This document shows positions 1 through 10,625 of a DNA stretch of 64,000 nt, one piece after another. Positions within the stretch are counted from its first letter, which is position 1. Each line of letters starts with the position of its first letter. Under the pieces are notes generated by a model, which saw only the letters and a program-made list of their open reading frames with translations, was not told where the DNA came from and did not search any database. The DNA comes from Allolobophora icterica (Eukaryota; Annelida; Clitellata; Crassiclitellata; Lumbricidae), in NCBI GenBank assembly GCA_963556255.1, contig OY744609.1, positions 15,453,244 to 15,517,243 of the forward strand, read 5' to 3'. The position numbers and the translations under genes were made by a program.

Positions 1-248
1 TGAATATATTACTCAAACTAGAAGCTGGATCATCGATGAACATATTACATAATAAAACTCAAACTAGAAGTCGGATGAACAATGAAAATATATCGCTTTA
101 GTGCCGATATTACTGCCGTCGATGAGCGATGAAACATTTCGTAGTCAAAATCAAACTAGAAGTTATAAGATTGATGAAAATATAGCTCAAACTGGAAGCT
201 GGATCATCGATGAAAATATAACTGAAACTAAAAGTGGGATGAACAATG
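1..248. repeat. degenerate tandem repeat, unit about 36-46 bp
   Basis: About five diverged units share the core 'ctcaaactagaagctgga' followed by 'tcatcgatgaaaatata' or 'tgaacaatga'. The array runs to the left window edge, so its true extent is unknown. A short open frame here is a by-product of the repeat. Confidence 0.7.
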
Positions 249-936
249 ATTATTTGTGGCATTATTATTTATTGTATTATAACGTTTCAGTGTAAATAAT
301 TTCGGACGCTCAAACCCAGGCTTATCCTCTAGGCATGAATCGATGAAACTCCAAAAGAGAATCACAATCCGGTGAATTTCAAAGGCCGTCCGTCAGTCCG
401 ATCGATGAGACTTGAGGCATCCAAAGAAATAAACACTGGTAGAACGGCGAATCCAAGAGGCAAATTGCCATGTCGTTTTAATTTCTCTTACACTGGATTT
501 CGACCTGGTTTCGATCTCCAGTTTGAATATGACTGACTACGGTTTCACGCGAAGGGACCAACGATTGCTGTCTTGTGCATTAGGATTAGGATAACAACGT
601 TATAGAAATCATTAGAAGAGTTTCCACAAACGCAGGTTTGGGTGAAATTGAATAATAAAAAAAAGGTTACCAAAAGTCTGCAGAAACTAAAAACATACTA
701 ATAATTTGTATAATTTCAAAATCTAAGACCCAAGGAATATTATGGAAATATGAGAAAGTAAAAAGAAAAAGCAGCCGTAAAAATTAAGAAAAGTTGTAAA
801 GATTGTGCTGAGTCAATGATTGTAAAAAGTTTGTTGATAGCCTAAATTGGCTTACAGTTTTTAAAAATGAGTTTTAATATGGTTTTGCTTTTTCCATTCT
901 TTTAAACTTCTGAATCTAATAATGATCTGCATTTCA
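249..936. other. unassigned upstream sequence
   Basis: AT-rich sequence with no coding signal that I can support. The last 50 bases form a pyrimidine-rich tract ending in 'ctgcatttcag', a good splice acceptor for the exon that follows. A 5' untranslated or coding exon therefore probably lies to the left of it. Confidence 0.4.
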
Positions 937-940
937 GCAG

Positions 941-1025
941 ATGCCCTTGCTCTTCTCGGTTGGAACGAGGATGTCTAAGAAACTCATATCCGAGGATGAT
1001 GATCAAATGCAGAGAAACCCAGACT
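941..1025 (+). CDS. exon 1 of the propeller gene
   Basis: It follows a good acceptor ('catttcag' before 938) and ends at the donor GACT|gtaagt in phase 1. Two in-frame ATG codons, at 941 and 971, could start translation. The acceptor upstream means this is not the first exon of the transcript. If an earlier exon is coding, the start may lie outside the window. Confidence 0.6.
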
Positions 1026-1817
1026 GTAAGTAGCTGCTAACACAATTTTCACTAAAACGACAGTTTCTTGGTATTTTTTGTAAAAACGTTAATTAGATTA
1101 AATCAAGCAAGGTATACTTTTATTTAGTCAAATGACTTAAGGACTTACACACACTTAAAAGCAAAACAGGCCAACATCTAAAAAACAACCCATGTTCACC
1201 AAAATCACAGGTATAATGTATTACATCTGGTTATGTAGATGCATGTGTAATGTATGTAGGTCTGTACATGCACATGTGTATGAAGACTTAATATAGGCCT
1301 AGTGCTTTTGAGCGACTTATAACAGGGCTGAGATTGTATGTGTGTATTCATTTTTGCATGTGTTGATTTTATTGTATTGTATTTGAAATTTATAAAGCAC
1401 CTCTTGACAGCAAAAGCGATTCAGAGTTGCTCATGTATGTATGAATGTAATGCTATACATGTATGAGGGTGTGTTTGTACATGCATGTGTGCACGCATGC
1501 ATGTATGTACATATTTGGAATTTTTGTAGTGACTTCTGTGATCCTTCAAAGATTATAATGACAGTGTTCCTGGTTCATGAATACTTGAGTATCTTTACGT
1601 AATGTAATCTCATTCAGATATTGCATATGAATGTAATGTAGTTCTCTCTACAGATGGTTATTAACACGTTGACCGCCGCCATATTTTTCCTCCCCACGCC
1701 ACAGAAAAGTGGGAAAAAGTTTAAAAAGTGGTATATATACATACATGCATACATGCATACATACATACATACATACATACATACATACATACATACATAC
1801 ATACATACATACATACA

Positions 1818-1849
<32 letters not shown>

Positions 1850-4800
1850 CACGTACATAAATACATATATACATACACACATACATACATACATATACAT
1901 ACATACATGTATGCACACGTACACATGTACATACATACGTACATACACATGTACATACATACATACACACGTACATACATACATACAACATTCATACATA
2001 CATGCATACATACTACATACATACATACATACAAACATACATACATACGACATAAACACATACATGCACACATACATACACACATACATACACACATGAA
2101 TACACACATACATACATACATACATACATACATACATGTATGTATGTATGTGTACATGTATGTATGTATGTATGCATGTATGTATGTATGTATGTATGTA
2201 TGCATGTATGTATGTATGTATGTGAGTATGTACACACATGTATGTATGTACATGCATATCTGGATGCACATGCATGTATGTATGTATGTATGTACATGTG
2301 TACGTGTGCATACATGTATGTATGTATATGTATGTACAGTATGTATGTGTGTAGGCACGTGTGGATGTATCTATATGTATGCATGTATGTACGTGTTTAT
2401 GTATGTATGCACGTGCGTATGTATGTATGTATGTATGTACATACATGCATGTATGTATGTACATACATGTATGTATGTATGTACATGCATGTATGTATGT
2501 ATGTACATGCATATATCTATGTACATGCAAGTATGAATGTACATAAAATTAGTACGAGTTATCTCGTACTCGGCGCTATAGGTAAGAAAATTATGTACGA
2601 GATATCTCGTACTCGGCGGTGAACGTGTTAAGGAAGATAGTTGGATTCAGTAACTCACAAGATTACTATCATCGTAGTTTCTGTAAAAGGTTCCTAAAAG
2701 AAAGTATATGAATGCCATTTATTTACCTAAACATATGCAATTTATAAAGTCAGTGAATCGTTAAAATTCTGTTGTACTTGTAGCTGAATTCCAAGATGAA
2801 GGGGAGATGAAGGATGTGAGCGTAACATCACCGACAGCCACAGCGGTAAGTTCCTTTTAAATTAAACCATTCATTCAGATTATATTTAGACCATCGGATG
2901 TTTCAAAATATGCTATTAAATATCGTTACCTTAACAGAAAACATATCTTCACCTGGCATGGGCATTTGCTGTAGCAAGGTAATTGAGCATCATAAATTTT
3001 TCAAGGCACCTTAGCATTTTAAGTTTCTGTGATCTATCGAAATATTACCTGGCTTACAACCTTCTCCAGTGGATTCTAATTTTCTATAATTCTATGGCAA
3101 TTCCACTTGAAGTGAACAATGATTGACATCTTGGGCAGCATGGTAAGAGCACTATAGAAGTCATGAGATTTTATTAGATTACACTAGATTGAATTAGATA
3201 GGTTTGGCAACGAAAATTACCATAGTTTTTGCAAGATAATTGAGCATTATAAGTTTTACCAGGTAACTGAGCATAATAATTGTTACAAGTCTTCAGTTTC
3301 CTAGTTTTAGGTTTTTTATTTATACCTACCAGTGTGATGACACAGTATCTAGAGATGATAGTGTTAATGGTTTTCTGAGTAATTTCCCAATAACCTAAAT
3401 AGTAACAGCCTTAGATGTGTGTGTGCTTGATTGGAACGTAGGTTTGTAGTCTTGATGAATGTTTAAAGAAACGCTGGCACTACCTGGCGAATAATGTAGC
3501 AGTGCATACGGTTCTTTAGAAAATGTGACATTTCACGTTCATATGGGAATCCACAGGTTCCCCAAAAGTTAGAAATTACTGAACTAATGCACAGATGCTC
3601 TGCTCGATCAGAACAGGCGATTTAGGTTGAAAGCGTAGGCGCAAGATTGAAAGAAATGACCAAGTTGTAACTTGGTAACCTTCTGGCGTTTCTCCAAACC
3701 AAAATTGTTCTTAAATTTATTATATATACTTACAATAACCTATGCACGTTATGCAGAGATGTAGATGCATTGTCAGACATCTGTTAGAGCACATTGTCCA
3801 TGTTATTTTCAGCTGCAGGATCTCACGACGGAGCTACATGAGCGCATCCTCTCGGAAATCAGAGATCGGAAGCTGTTCAGACGCGCCTGGAAAGAATCGG
3901 CTGATCGGGTGGCCGAGCGACTGAGAAATGCCTGTCCACAATGGAACCATGTGTTGGCTACAGACTCGTTTCGAAACAGGCTGCATCAAATTATCGATAC
4001 CTACCGTGAGTTCCAGAAACTTATTAAGTGGCTCTGTGTATGGGCAGTAGTTAACATTGTTGTACAATTTTGTCATAGCATTCAGATTTGTGAAGACATG
4101 GAAATTTGGTCACTAAATATTCACCTAGTACAACCAGTGCCCAGGCCCGTAGCCAGTATGAGGCAAGACGAGGCGAGTGCCTCGTCGTAATTTTCAAGAC
4201 GAGGCAAGACGAGGCAACCTCTCCCTCTCTGCCTCGTCTTACTTCGACACGATAATTAAGATATCGTGTGAGAATAATAGAGTATTTTAATCTCTTCTAT
4301 AGACACATTTGCCTCCTCCAGCACTGACTCACCCTCTTCTATCATCCCTGCCCCTAACCAAAGTGCGACCGTACGTTACTAACCAGAATAACGTAGGCGT
4401 ACCGTATAGGCCTACGTAGGCCTACCTTATCGAAAAAAATAACGTACGCGTACGTTAAAAATGCCACAAGTTTATCTGATCATTCCCAAAGAACCTCAAT
4501 ATAACTATAGTCTTGTAATGTCCGCGTACCGTACGCGTACATGACAAATGATAATTTAGCTCTACAATATTAGTCTTCCCGTACGCAGGCCTAATTATTT
4601 ACGAACGGTACCGAAGCTTAGTATTGCCAATAAAATGACCACTGGCACTGACCATCCTATAAAGTGTGCCGTAAAATCTTAATTATCTTCATATTATACA
4701 TTAGACAGAATATTAGTAATTTGAAATTTAAAAGGAGGAAGAGAGGAAATGGAGGGAGGTAGAGAGCGAATGGAGGGTAGAAGGAAGAGACTAATCAGGG

Positions 4801-7800
4801 TTTAAAGTGGGTGGGAACGCGTGGGAACGGCGTTCCCACTGCTCTCGAAATTCGTTGCTTGCGTTCCCACTGCTCACAATGAAAGAACCCTGGTAACGCA
4901 TGCGTTCCAATAAAATTCTGCTTTGGCGTTCCCACTGCTCACCCAAACCACTTTAACCACTTAGGAAGACATGAAATGGAGGGTAGGAGGAACAGAGGGA
5001 ATGGAGGGTAGTAGGCAGAAAGGAATGGAGGGTAGAAGGAAGAGAGGGAGTGGAGGGTAGGAGGAAGAGAGTGAATGGAGGGTAGAAGCAAGAGAGGGAA
5101 TGGAGGGTAGAAGCAAGAGAGGAAATGGAGGGTTGGAGGAAGAGAGGAAATGGAGGGTTGGAGGAAGAGAGGGAATGGAGGGTTGGAGGAAGAGAGGGAA
5201 TGGAGGGTTGGAGGAAGAGAGGAAATGGAGGGTTGGAGGAAGAGAGGAAATGGAGGGTTGGAGGAAGAGAGGAAATGGAGGGTTGGAGGAAGAGAGGAAA
5301 TGGAGGGTTGGAGGAAGAGAGGAAATGGAGGTTAGTAGGAAGAGAGGAAATGGAGGTTAGGAGGAAGAGAGGAAATGGAGGGTTGGAGGAAGAGAGGAAA
5401 TGGAGGGTTGGAGGAAGAGAGGAAATGGAGGGTTGGAGGAAGAGTGGAAATGGAGGGTTGGAGGAAGAGAGGAAATGGAGGGTTGGAGGAAGAGAGGAAA
5501 TGGAGGGTTGGAGGAAGAGAGGGGTTGGAGGAAGAGAGGAAATGGAGGGTTGGAGGAAGAGAGGAAATGGAGGGTTGGAGGAAGAGAGGAAAATGGAGGG
5601 CAGGAGGAAGAGAGGAAATGGAGGGTTGGAGGAAGAGAGGAAATGGAGGGTTGGAGGAAGAGAGGAAATGGAGGGTTGGAGGAAGAGAGGGAATGGAGGG
5701 TTGGAGGAAGAGAGGAAATGGAGGGTTGGAGGAAGAGAGGAAATGGAGGGTTGGAGGAAGAGAGGAAATGGAGGGTTGGAGGAAGAGAGGGAATGGAGGG
5801 TTGGAGGAAGAGAGGGAATGGAGGGTTGGAGGAAGAGAGGGAATGGAGGGTTGGAGGAAGAGAGGAAATGGAGGGTTGGAGGAAGAGAGGAAATGGAGGT
5901 TAGTAGGAAGAGAGGAAATGGAGGTTAGGAGGAAGAGAGGAAATGGAGGGTTGGAGGAAGAGAGGAAATGGAGGGTTGGAGGAAGAGAGGAAATGGAGGT
6001 TAGGAGGAAGAGAGGAAATGGAGGATTGGAGGAAGAGAGGAAATGGAGGGTTGGAGGAAGAGGGAATGGAGGGTTGGAGGAAGAGAGGAAATGGAGGGTT
6101 GGAGGAAGAGAGGAAATGGAGGGTTGGAGGAAGAGAGGGAATGGAGGATTGGAGGAAGAGAGGAAATGGAGGGTTGGAGGAAGAGGGAATGGAGGGTTGG
6201 AGGAAGAGAGGAAATGGAGGGTTGGAGGAAGAGAGGAAATGGAGGGTTGGAGGAAGAGAGGGAATGGAGGGTTGGAGGAAGAGAGGAAATGGAGGGTTGG
6301 AGGAAGAGAGGAAAGGGAGGGTAGGAGAAAGGAAGTGAAGTCGGATTTGTAGGGTCAGTGCTTATGTTTCTTGTCTTTAATCGTCGTCAATCCGACGATT
6401 GGTCACACATGGACAATTTTGTTTCCTGTCTTTTTCGATAATTGGGCGAATCCAGTCCTAGTTATCAATCCATACTATTTTAGATCTTCCCTCAGCTCTT
6501 AATCCAGGGATTGTGCCTTGGATTATATCCAGTCCTAGTTATCAATCCATACTATTTTAGATCTTCCCTCAGCTCTTAATCCAGGGATTGTGCCTTGGAT
6601 TATCTCCTTCTCCAGACAATCTCCACTCTTCTCCAACACATGCCCGAAATATGAAGCTTCTTCTGCAGGATTAGTCTAAGGATACTTATTTGTACTCCAG
6701 TGGTCTTCAAAACCCATTCGATTGTCTGCCTCGACGTTCATGATTTCCCGAGGGTCTGCTGCATATAATTATTGCATTTCAATGCGACTTCCTTCTATTT
6801 GACAACCTCACAAGCTTCGACAATTATTGCATTATTATTGTGCTTGAGATTTCAAAGAATGTTCTTTACAATGTCGTAGTTTGTGGCGCTTGATGTCATT
6901 GTGAGTAAAGCGCCACATTGTGACTTGAATCAAAGTGCGACCGTACGTTACTTACCGGAATAACGTACGCGTACCGTAATTACGTTAAAAAATAACGTAC
7001 ACGGTAGCCTACACGCACCGTAGGCGTACGTTAAAAATGCCACAAGTTTATCTGATCATTCCCAAAGAACCTCAATATAACTATAGTCTTCTAACGTACG
7101 CGGACCGCGCACGTAGGCTACGTAACAAATGATCAGTTTAGCTCTACAATATTAGTCTCCCCGTACGCAGGCCTAATTATGTATTTACGAATAGTACCGA
7201 AGCTTAGTATTGCCAATTAAATGACCACTGGCACTGACCATCCTATAAAGTGTGCCGTAAAATCTTAATTATCTTCATATTATACATTAGACAGAATATT
7301 AGCAATTTGGAATTTAATAGTTTAAAATATTATAGCAGAATATTAGCAATTTGGAATTTAATAGTTTAAAAGTAGAGATAATTGAACAGCCTGATGTAGG
7401 TAATGGTTAAAATAGTTTACGACCGCGTCTGGCCTAAATAACATTATTAAGCTATCCCTGCTGACCTTTATGTGTACGAAGGGCCGAAGGCAATCGAGGC
7501 ACAGTAACACGTAGGCCTATGGACCCGGCCGTCTATACAATTTCAAATCGTCATTTTGCTTTCTTCGTCAGTTCCAGTAATCGTAAGTAATTGTAATAAT
7601 GACCGAACACTTTTGTAGCGTCACTCAGAGCAGCGGCCCTTTAAAATTTACCTATCTCGTTTTTTATCATAATTATTACGAATTAAGTTTAAGAAATAAC
7701 TTCAAATAAACTTGGATTAGAAGACTTATAGTCGGCTACAGAACAAGATTATGATGAGTCGACAACCTGTAAAACGATTAGGCCTAGGCCTACTTTTCTG

Positions 7801-9972
7801 TTTTTTGTTGTCGAATATTAAGAACTAACTTTTCATTCTATTACATTACATATATCCTCTTATGTAACATAACTTGTAGGCCCTATAGTGTTTGTTATAG
7901 AGTAAACGTAAATGTGTTAATACAATGTATTAACACATTTCAGTTTACTCTATAACAAGAGTAATATAATATGATCTTATAGAAGTTAGAATAAGTTGAA
8001 CAACACAATTAGAGTCCTGCAAAAATCCACAAAAATGTAACGTTCACTTCAAAAATTTGCTTCGGCTTCAGGTATGATTATAATTTCAGACAAACTTTTA
8101 CACAGCATTCCAAAACATATTTAAGCACCACAAAATGCTGCTTTTATTGGCCTTAAGATGTTCTACAACTCAAGTACGAGCATCTACAATATAAACATTT
8201 TTTCGAGGGTAATACTCCCGAACCCTCACAGTTCTCACTTAAAGGGAAGGGGCTGGGGACGGGTGGGAAGGGTCTTGGAAGGGGAAGGCAGGGAAAAGGG
8301 TGGGGACGGGGCGGAACGGGAAGGCAGAGAATGGGAAGGTAAAAGTAAGTAAGTAAGTAAGCATATCCTTTATTAAGGTGAGGGGAATGGGCAAAACGGG
8401 AGAGGAGGTAAGGATAGGGAAGCGGAGGACGGAAGGGGAGGGGACGGTACGTGGATGGGAGGGGTTTGCCTCGTCTTGATTTTGCCTCTGGCTACGGGCC
8501 TGCCAGTGCCTGCTTATCTATCTCCTTGTCTTGTTGTAATTTCATATTTGCCATGAAATAGCAAACCGGGTTGCAACCGACATTCAGCTACATACGTTTC
8601 TGTAATAATTCATTTTTTCAACAGCATGCTGGCTACTGAAAACCAGCATCCTACAGGGAGTTAGTTAGCTATCTAGCCACTTAATATATAGTGTTTTTTC
8701 ATTTCATCATACGAGTGCTGCCTACCATTGCCTAAATGCTACTAGTCATTTGAAAGTTGTAATTGTAATTGTAACCGAACATTTATATGGCGCCACTCAA
8801 ATCAGCTAACAGGTCTCCGATAACCAGACAGTTGGTGCTGGCGATCTACCGTAAACTTCGATTCCAATCCGGAGTTGATTGGCGACACCCTTTTCAAAGT
8901 CCAAGACGGACCTGTTTTGGTGACAGGTTTTGACAACGGCTGATGAGTTTTAGAAGTATTTAGCAGCATTTTAAGTATTAGAAGTTATTAGAAACATTAT
9001 TACATATTCAGTTATATGCAGTCATTTTCTAATACGTTTTTGTGTAACAGTTTACTGTTTCTCATTTTAGCTCAGGTTGAGATTACGTTTAACGTTCTCG
9101 CCCGGCGTTGTTTCAATAACTGCATCACCATCACAGCAATGAAAGACGAAGTTTTTGTGTTATGTAATCCACCCCAGCAGCAGGCTCACATAGAAGTCTA
9201 TGCTCGCAGTGATTTATGGACAGTGAAAAGATCCACCCAACTGCCTGATGTTACAAAGCCTTGGGATATGGTGGCATGCAGCGTGTCGAATTGTCTCTAT
9301 GTTTTGCACCAAGCGCCGACAGACATTGCAATTCTGCGCGTTTCCACAGAAGGGCAACAGCTTCAAGTCTCACACTTCACTACATGCTCGACTCAACTTG
9401 TCTCTAGACTGTGTGTAGCTGGAGACGGAAGGTTGATCGTCTACCAAGGTCCTGCCCCAGCGAAAATCACAGTATATTGTGCGAATGGTACTGTACAGCG
9501 CAAAATAGAGTTGGAGAAACCCATTTCACATATAAATGGTATCTTATCAAAATCAAATGAAAACTTGGTTTTGGTGAAGAAAGGAAAGCTTACAGAAGTT
9601 GGAAGAGAAGGAAACACCGTGTACGAGCACATTGAACCAGCTGGAATAAATCTTTTCAGTGCTATATGCCAGTTTGAATTATCAATTCTTTACGGCGCTA
9701 TAGACCATTATGATAGAATGATGATAATTGATAGCGGTGGCAGTGTGCAGCTGTTAGATTCGATGTTTAACTCCGCAGGGGTCGAATTTGAACTAGATTC
9801 CTTCCAAGGTTTAAACAAGCAATTCTATAAAGTGAGCTATAACAGGCAAAGGAATGAGTTCGTGGCTTTTGAAACTGCTGCCTATTGTGATGCTGATGCT
9901 AACCAGTCTTTAACCATATTTAGCTTTACAGAGAAAAATGTTCCAAATGATGCCCAGAATAAGCAAAACTGA
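941..9972 (+). CDS. four-exon gene for a helical + beta-propeller-like protein (unrecognised)
   Basis: Joining 941-1025, 2784-2845, 3813-4005 and 9071-9972 gives one frame of 414 codons including the stop (413 residues). Every junction has GT/AG ends and the phases agree (1, 0, 1). Residues 1-49 are acidic and probably disordered. Residues 50-113 are rich in charged helical heptads (LTTELHERILSEIRDRK) and contain a CPQW motif. Residues 114-413 show repeated strand-turn-strand units such as ITITAMKDEVFVL, RLCVAGDGRLIVYQG and MMIIDSGGSVQLLD, typical of six-bladed NHL/WD-like propellers in invertebrate orphan proteins. There is no signal peptide or membrane segment. The propeller suggests a protein-interaction role, which is inference; I do not recognise the family. 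Intron 3 contains a 4.36-kb transposon. An upstream exon and an alternative start at 971 (in frame) remain possible. Confidence 0.7.
1661..2631. mobile_element. TTAA-flanked piggyBac-type non-autonomous element
   Basis: Both ends carry the target site TTAA (1661-1664 and 2628-2631), followed inward by inverted ends CACGTTGACCGCCG and CACGTTCACCGCCG (13 of 14 match). TTAA duplication is characteristic of the piggyBac superfamily; assigning it there is inference from the target site and end shape. There is no transposase. The interior is almost entirely tetranucleotide repeat. Two palindromic copies of a gtacgag/ctcgtac motif lie near the right end (2550-2615). The element sits in intron 1 of the propeller gene. 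Confidence 0.75.
1738..2545. repeat. palindromic (ACAT)n/(ATGT)n microsatellite, about 800 bp
   Basis: The left half (to about 2136) is (ACAT)n and the right half is (ATGT)n, its reverse complement. The tract is thus a large imperfect palindrome centred near 2136. The long open frames on both strands are artefacts of the repeat. Confidence 0.95.
2784..2845 (+). CDS. exon 2 of the propeller gene
   Basis: This 62-nt exon has acceptor 'acttgtag' and donor GCG|gtaagt. It enters in phase 1 and leaves in phase 0. It encodes an acidic, Ser/Thr-rich stretch (SEFQDEGEMKDVSVTSPTAT). Confidence 0.65.
2846..3812. other. intron 2 of the propeller gene
   Basis: AT-rich intronic sequence between a gtaagt donor and a 'ttattttcag' acceptor. 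I see no repeat family or coding signal in it. Confidence 0.6.
3813..4005 (+). CDS. exon 3 of the propeller gene (helical segment)
   Basis: The acceptor is 'gttattttcag' and the donor is TACC|gtgagt. It enters in phase 0 and leaves in phase 1. It encodes about 64 residues of strongly helical, charged sequence (ERILSEIRDRKLFRRAWKES, then RVAERLRNACPQW). The open frame continues about 185 bases into the intron, but the donor and the in-phase acceptor at 9071 favour splicing here. Confidence 0.65.
4359..4732. repeat. internal duplicated block, copy 1
   Basis: It matches 6931-7319 over most of its length in the same orientation. Shared landmarks are a cgtacg-rich region, 'tatctgatcattcccaaag' and 'gtgccgtaaaatcttaatta'. 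Copies 1 and 2 flank the 25-bp minisatellite. Confidence 0.8.
4798..4958. repeat. small inverted-end insert within the minisatellite
   Basis: It starts with 'ggtttaaagtgggtgggaac' and ends with the approximate complement, gttcccactgctcaccc then ccactttaacc. It interrupts the 25-bp repeat. I found no clear target duplication, so its nature as a MITE is only suggested. Confidence 0.45.
4966..6330. repeat. 25-bp minisatellite (about 50 copies)
   Basis: Tandem units of 'gaggaagagaggaaatggag' + 'ggttg', with recurring one-base variants (gaggga, ggttag, ggattg). A few units before the insert at 4798 (4733-4790) belong to the same array. It is purine-only on the + strand for long runs. The 25-bp period gives long Glu/Arg/Gly-rich open frames in all three + frames, which I do not regard as genes. 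Confidence 0.95.
6451..6604. repeat. 77-bp tandem duplication
   Basis: Two essentially identical 77-bp units begin with 'tccagtcctagttatcaatc' at 6451 and 6528. The near-identity indicates a recent event. Confidence 0.9.
6931..7319. repeat. internal duplicated block, copy 2
   Basis: Second copy of the block at 4359-4732, slightly longer and diverged in the cgtacg-rich part. It is followed by a 44-bp tandem duplication ('gcagaatattagcaatttgg' at about 7296 and 7336). Confidence 0.8.
7892..7958. repeat. 67-bp hairpin
   Basis: The arms ttgttatagagtaaac...atgtgttaatac and gtattaacacat...gtttactctataacaa pair over about 30 bp with a very short loop. It lies inside the 4.36-kb transposon. Its shape recalls a young foldback element or a microRNA-like precursor; neither is shown. 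Confidence 0.7.
9071..9972 (+). CDS. exon 4 of the propeller gene (beta-propeller-like domain and stop)
   Basis: The acceptor 'gtttctcattttag' precedes 9071, and the exon enters in phase 1, matching exon 3. It encodes about 300 residues ending at TGA (9970-9972). A local ATG at 9016 would also open this frame, but its first 18 residues come from intron sequence (the polypyrimidine tract). The sequence shows repeating blades with Gly/Asp turns and no catalytic motif. An intronless separate gene starting at 9016 is the alternative. Confidence 0.7.
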
Positions 9973-9974
9973 TA

Positions 9975-10625
9975 TGAACTTTAATGGTAGTACCCCACTA
10001 GGCCTACTGTGACCGGTATATAAATGAACTGTATTGTGAAAATGTTCCATCTGCCTGCAAAGTTTAAATTTTGATCATTGACAAAACTAGCTCATTAACA
10101 CTTCCTTCACGAAACCGGGTTTCCATTTTGCCCTTCAAATGTTGTCACGTTTCTTCCATACAATTTGTTCTAAGATTTTCATCAAGGTTGTTTATATTTG
10201 TGCTAACATAAATAAAAAGTGTAACTGTTAAAACATAATTTCTTCGTGGTAACTTCGAGCTCTTTCTTGCAAACGGTTGTTTTTTAACAGGGACGGACTG
10301 GGCTGTAAAACGCTACCGGGAAAACAAATGAACATTAATGGTAGTACCCCAATTGACCTACATTAGCTGGTATATAAATGAACTGTATTGAAAATGTTCC
10401 ATCTGCCTGTTACCCTTCTCATGTTTGTCACGTTTCTTCTATACAATTTGTGCTCATATTTTCATCAAGGTTGTTTATATTTGTGTTAATGCAAATAACA
10501 AGAGTAACTGTTAAAAAGTAATTTGTTCGTGGTAACGTCGATCTCTTTCTTGCAAACTGTTGTTTTATTTAGCAGGGACGGACTGCATGTGCTGTAAAAT
10601 GCTACCGGGAAAACTAGGACTGAAA
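9975..10625. repeat. tandemly duplicated 3' flank of the propeller gene
   Basis: The segment 9975-10325 is repeated with divergence at 10326-10620. Shared landmarks are 'aatggtagtacccca', 'tatataaatgaactgtattg', 'ttttcatcaaggttgtttat' and 'gggacggactg'. Copy 1 holds a polyadenylation hexamer; in copy 2 the corresponding site reads aataac. Confidence 0.85.
10211..10216 (+). terminator. candidate polyadenylation signal AATAAA
   Basis: A canonical AATAAA lies about 240 bases after the stop codon of the propeller gene. It is the natural candidate for 3'-end formation. No transcript evidence is available. Confidence 0.5.

Larger units (their letters stand above)
4142..8502. mobile_element. 4.36-kb hAT-type non-autonomous transposon
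   Basis: The ends are perfect 15-bp inverted repeats, CAGGCCCGTAGCCAG at 4142 and its complement ending at 8502. They are flanked by a perfect 8-bp duplication, CCAGTGCC (4134-4141 and 8503-8510). Similarity extends inward, with aagacgaggc-type motifs at both ends. An 8-bp duplication and CAG ends fit the hAT superfamily. No transposase frame is present. The interior holds a duplicated block of about 380 bp, a 25-bp minisatellite, a 77-bp tandem duplication and a 67-bp hairpin. It lies in intron 3 of the propeller gene, which would be only about 700 bp without it. Confidence 0.85.

Noticed and set aside
1614..2622. Several 60-275 codon frames on both strands
   Set aside because: They are translations of the (ACAT)n/(ATGT)n tract (repeated MYVC or IHTY) and carry no coding signal.
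5100..6352. Overlapping + strand frames up to 325 codons rich in E, G, R, W
   Set aside because: The 25-bp repeat is open in all three + frames; no splice or start context; it lies inside a transposon.
9016..9070. ATG at 9016 as the start of the propeller protein
   Set aside because: These 55 bases look like an intron end (pyrimidine-rich, cattttag) and the upstream exon fits in phase. It is kept as the alternative.
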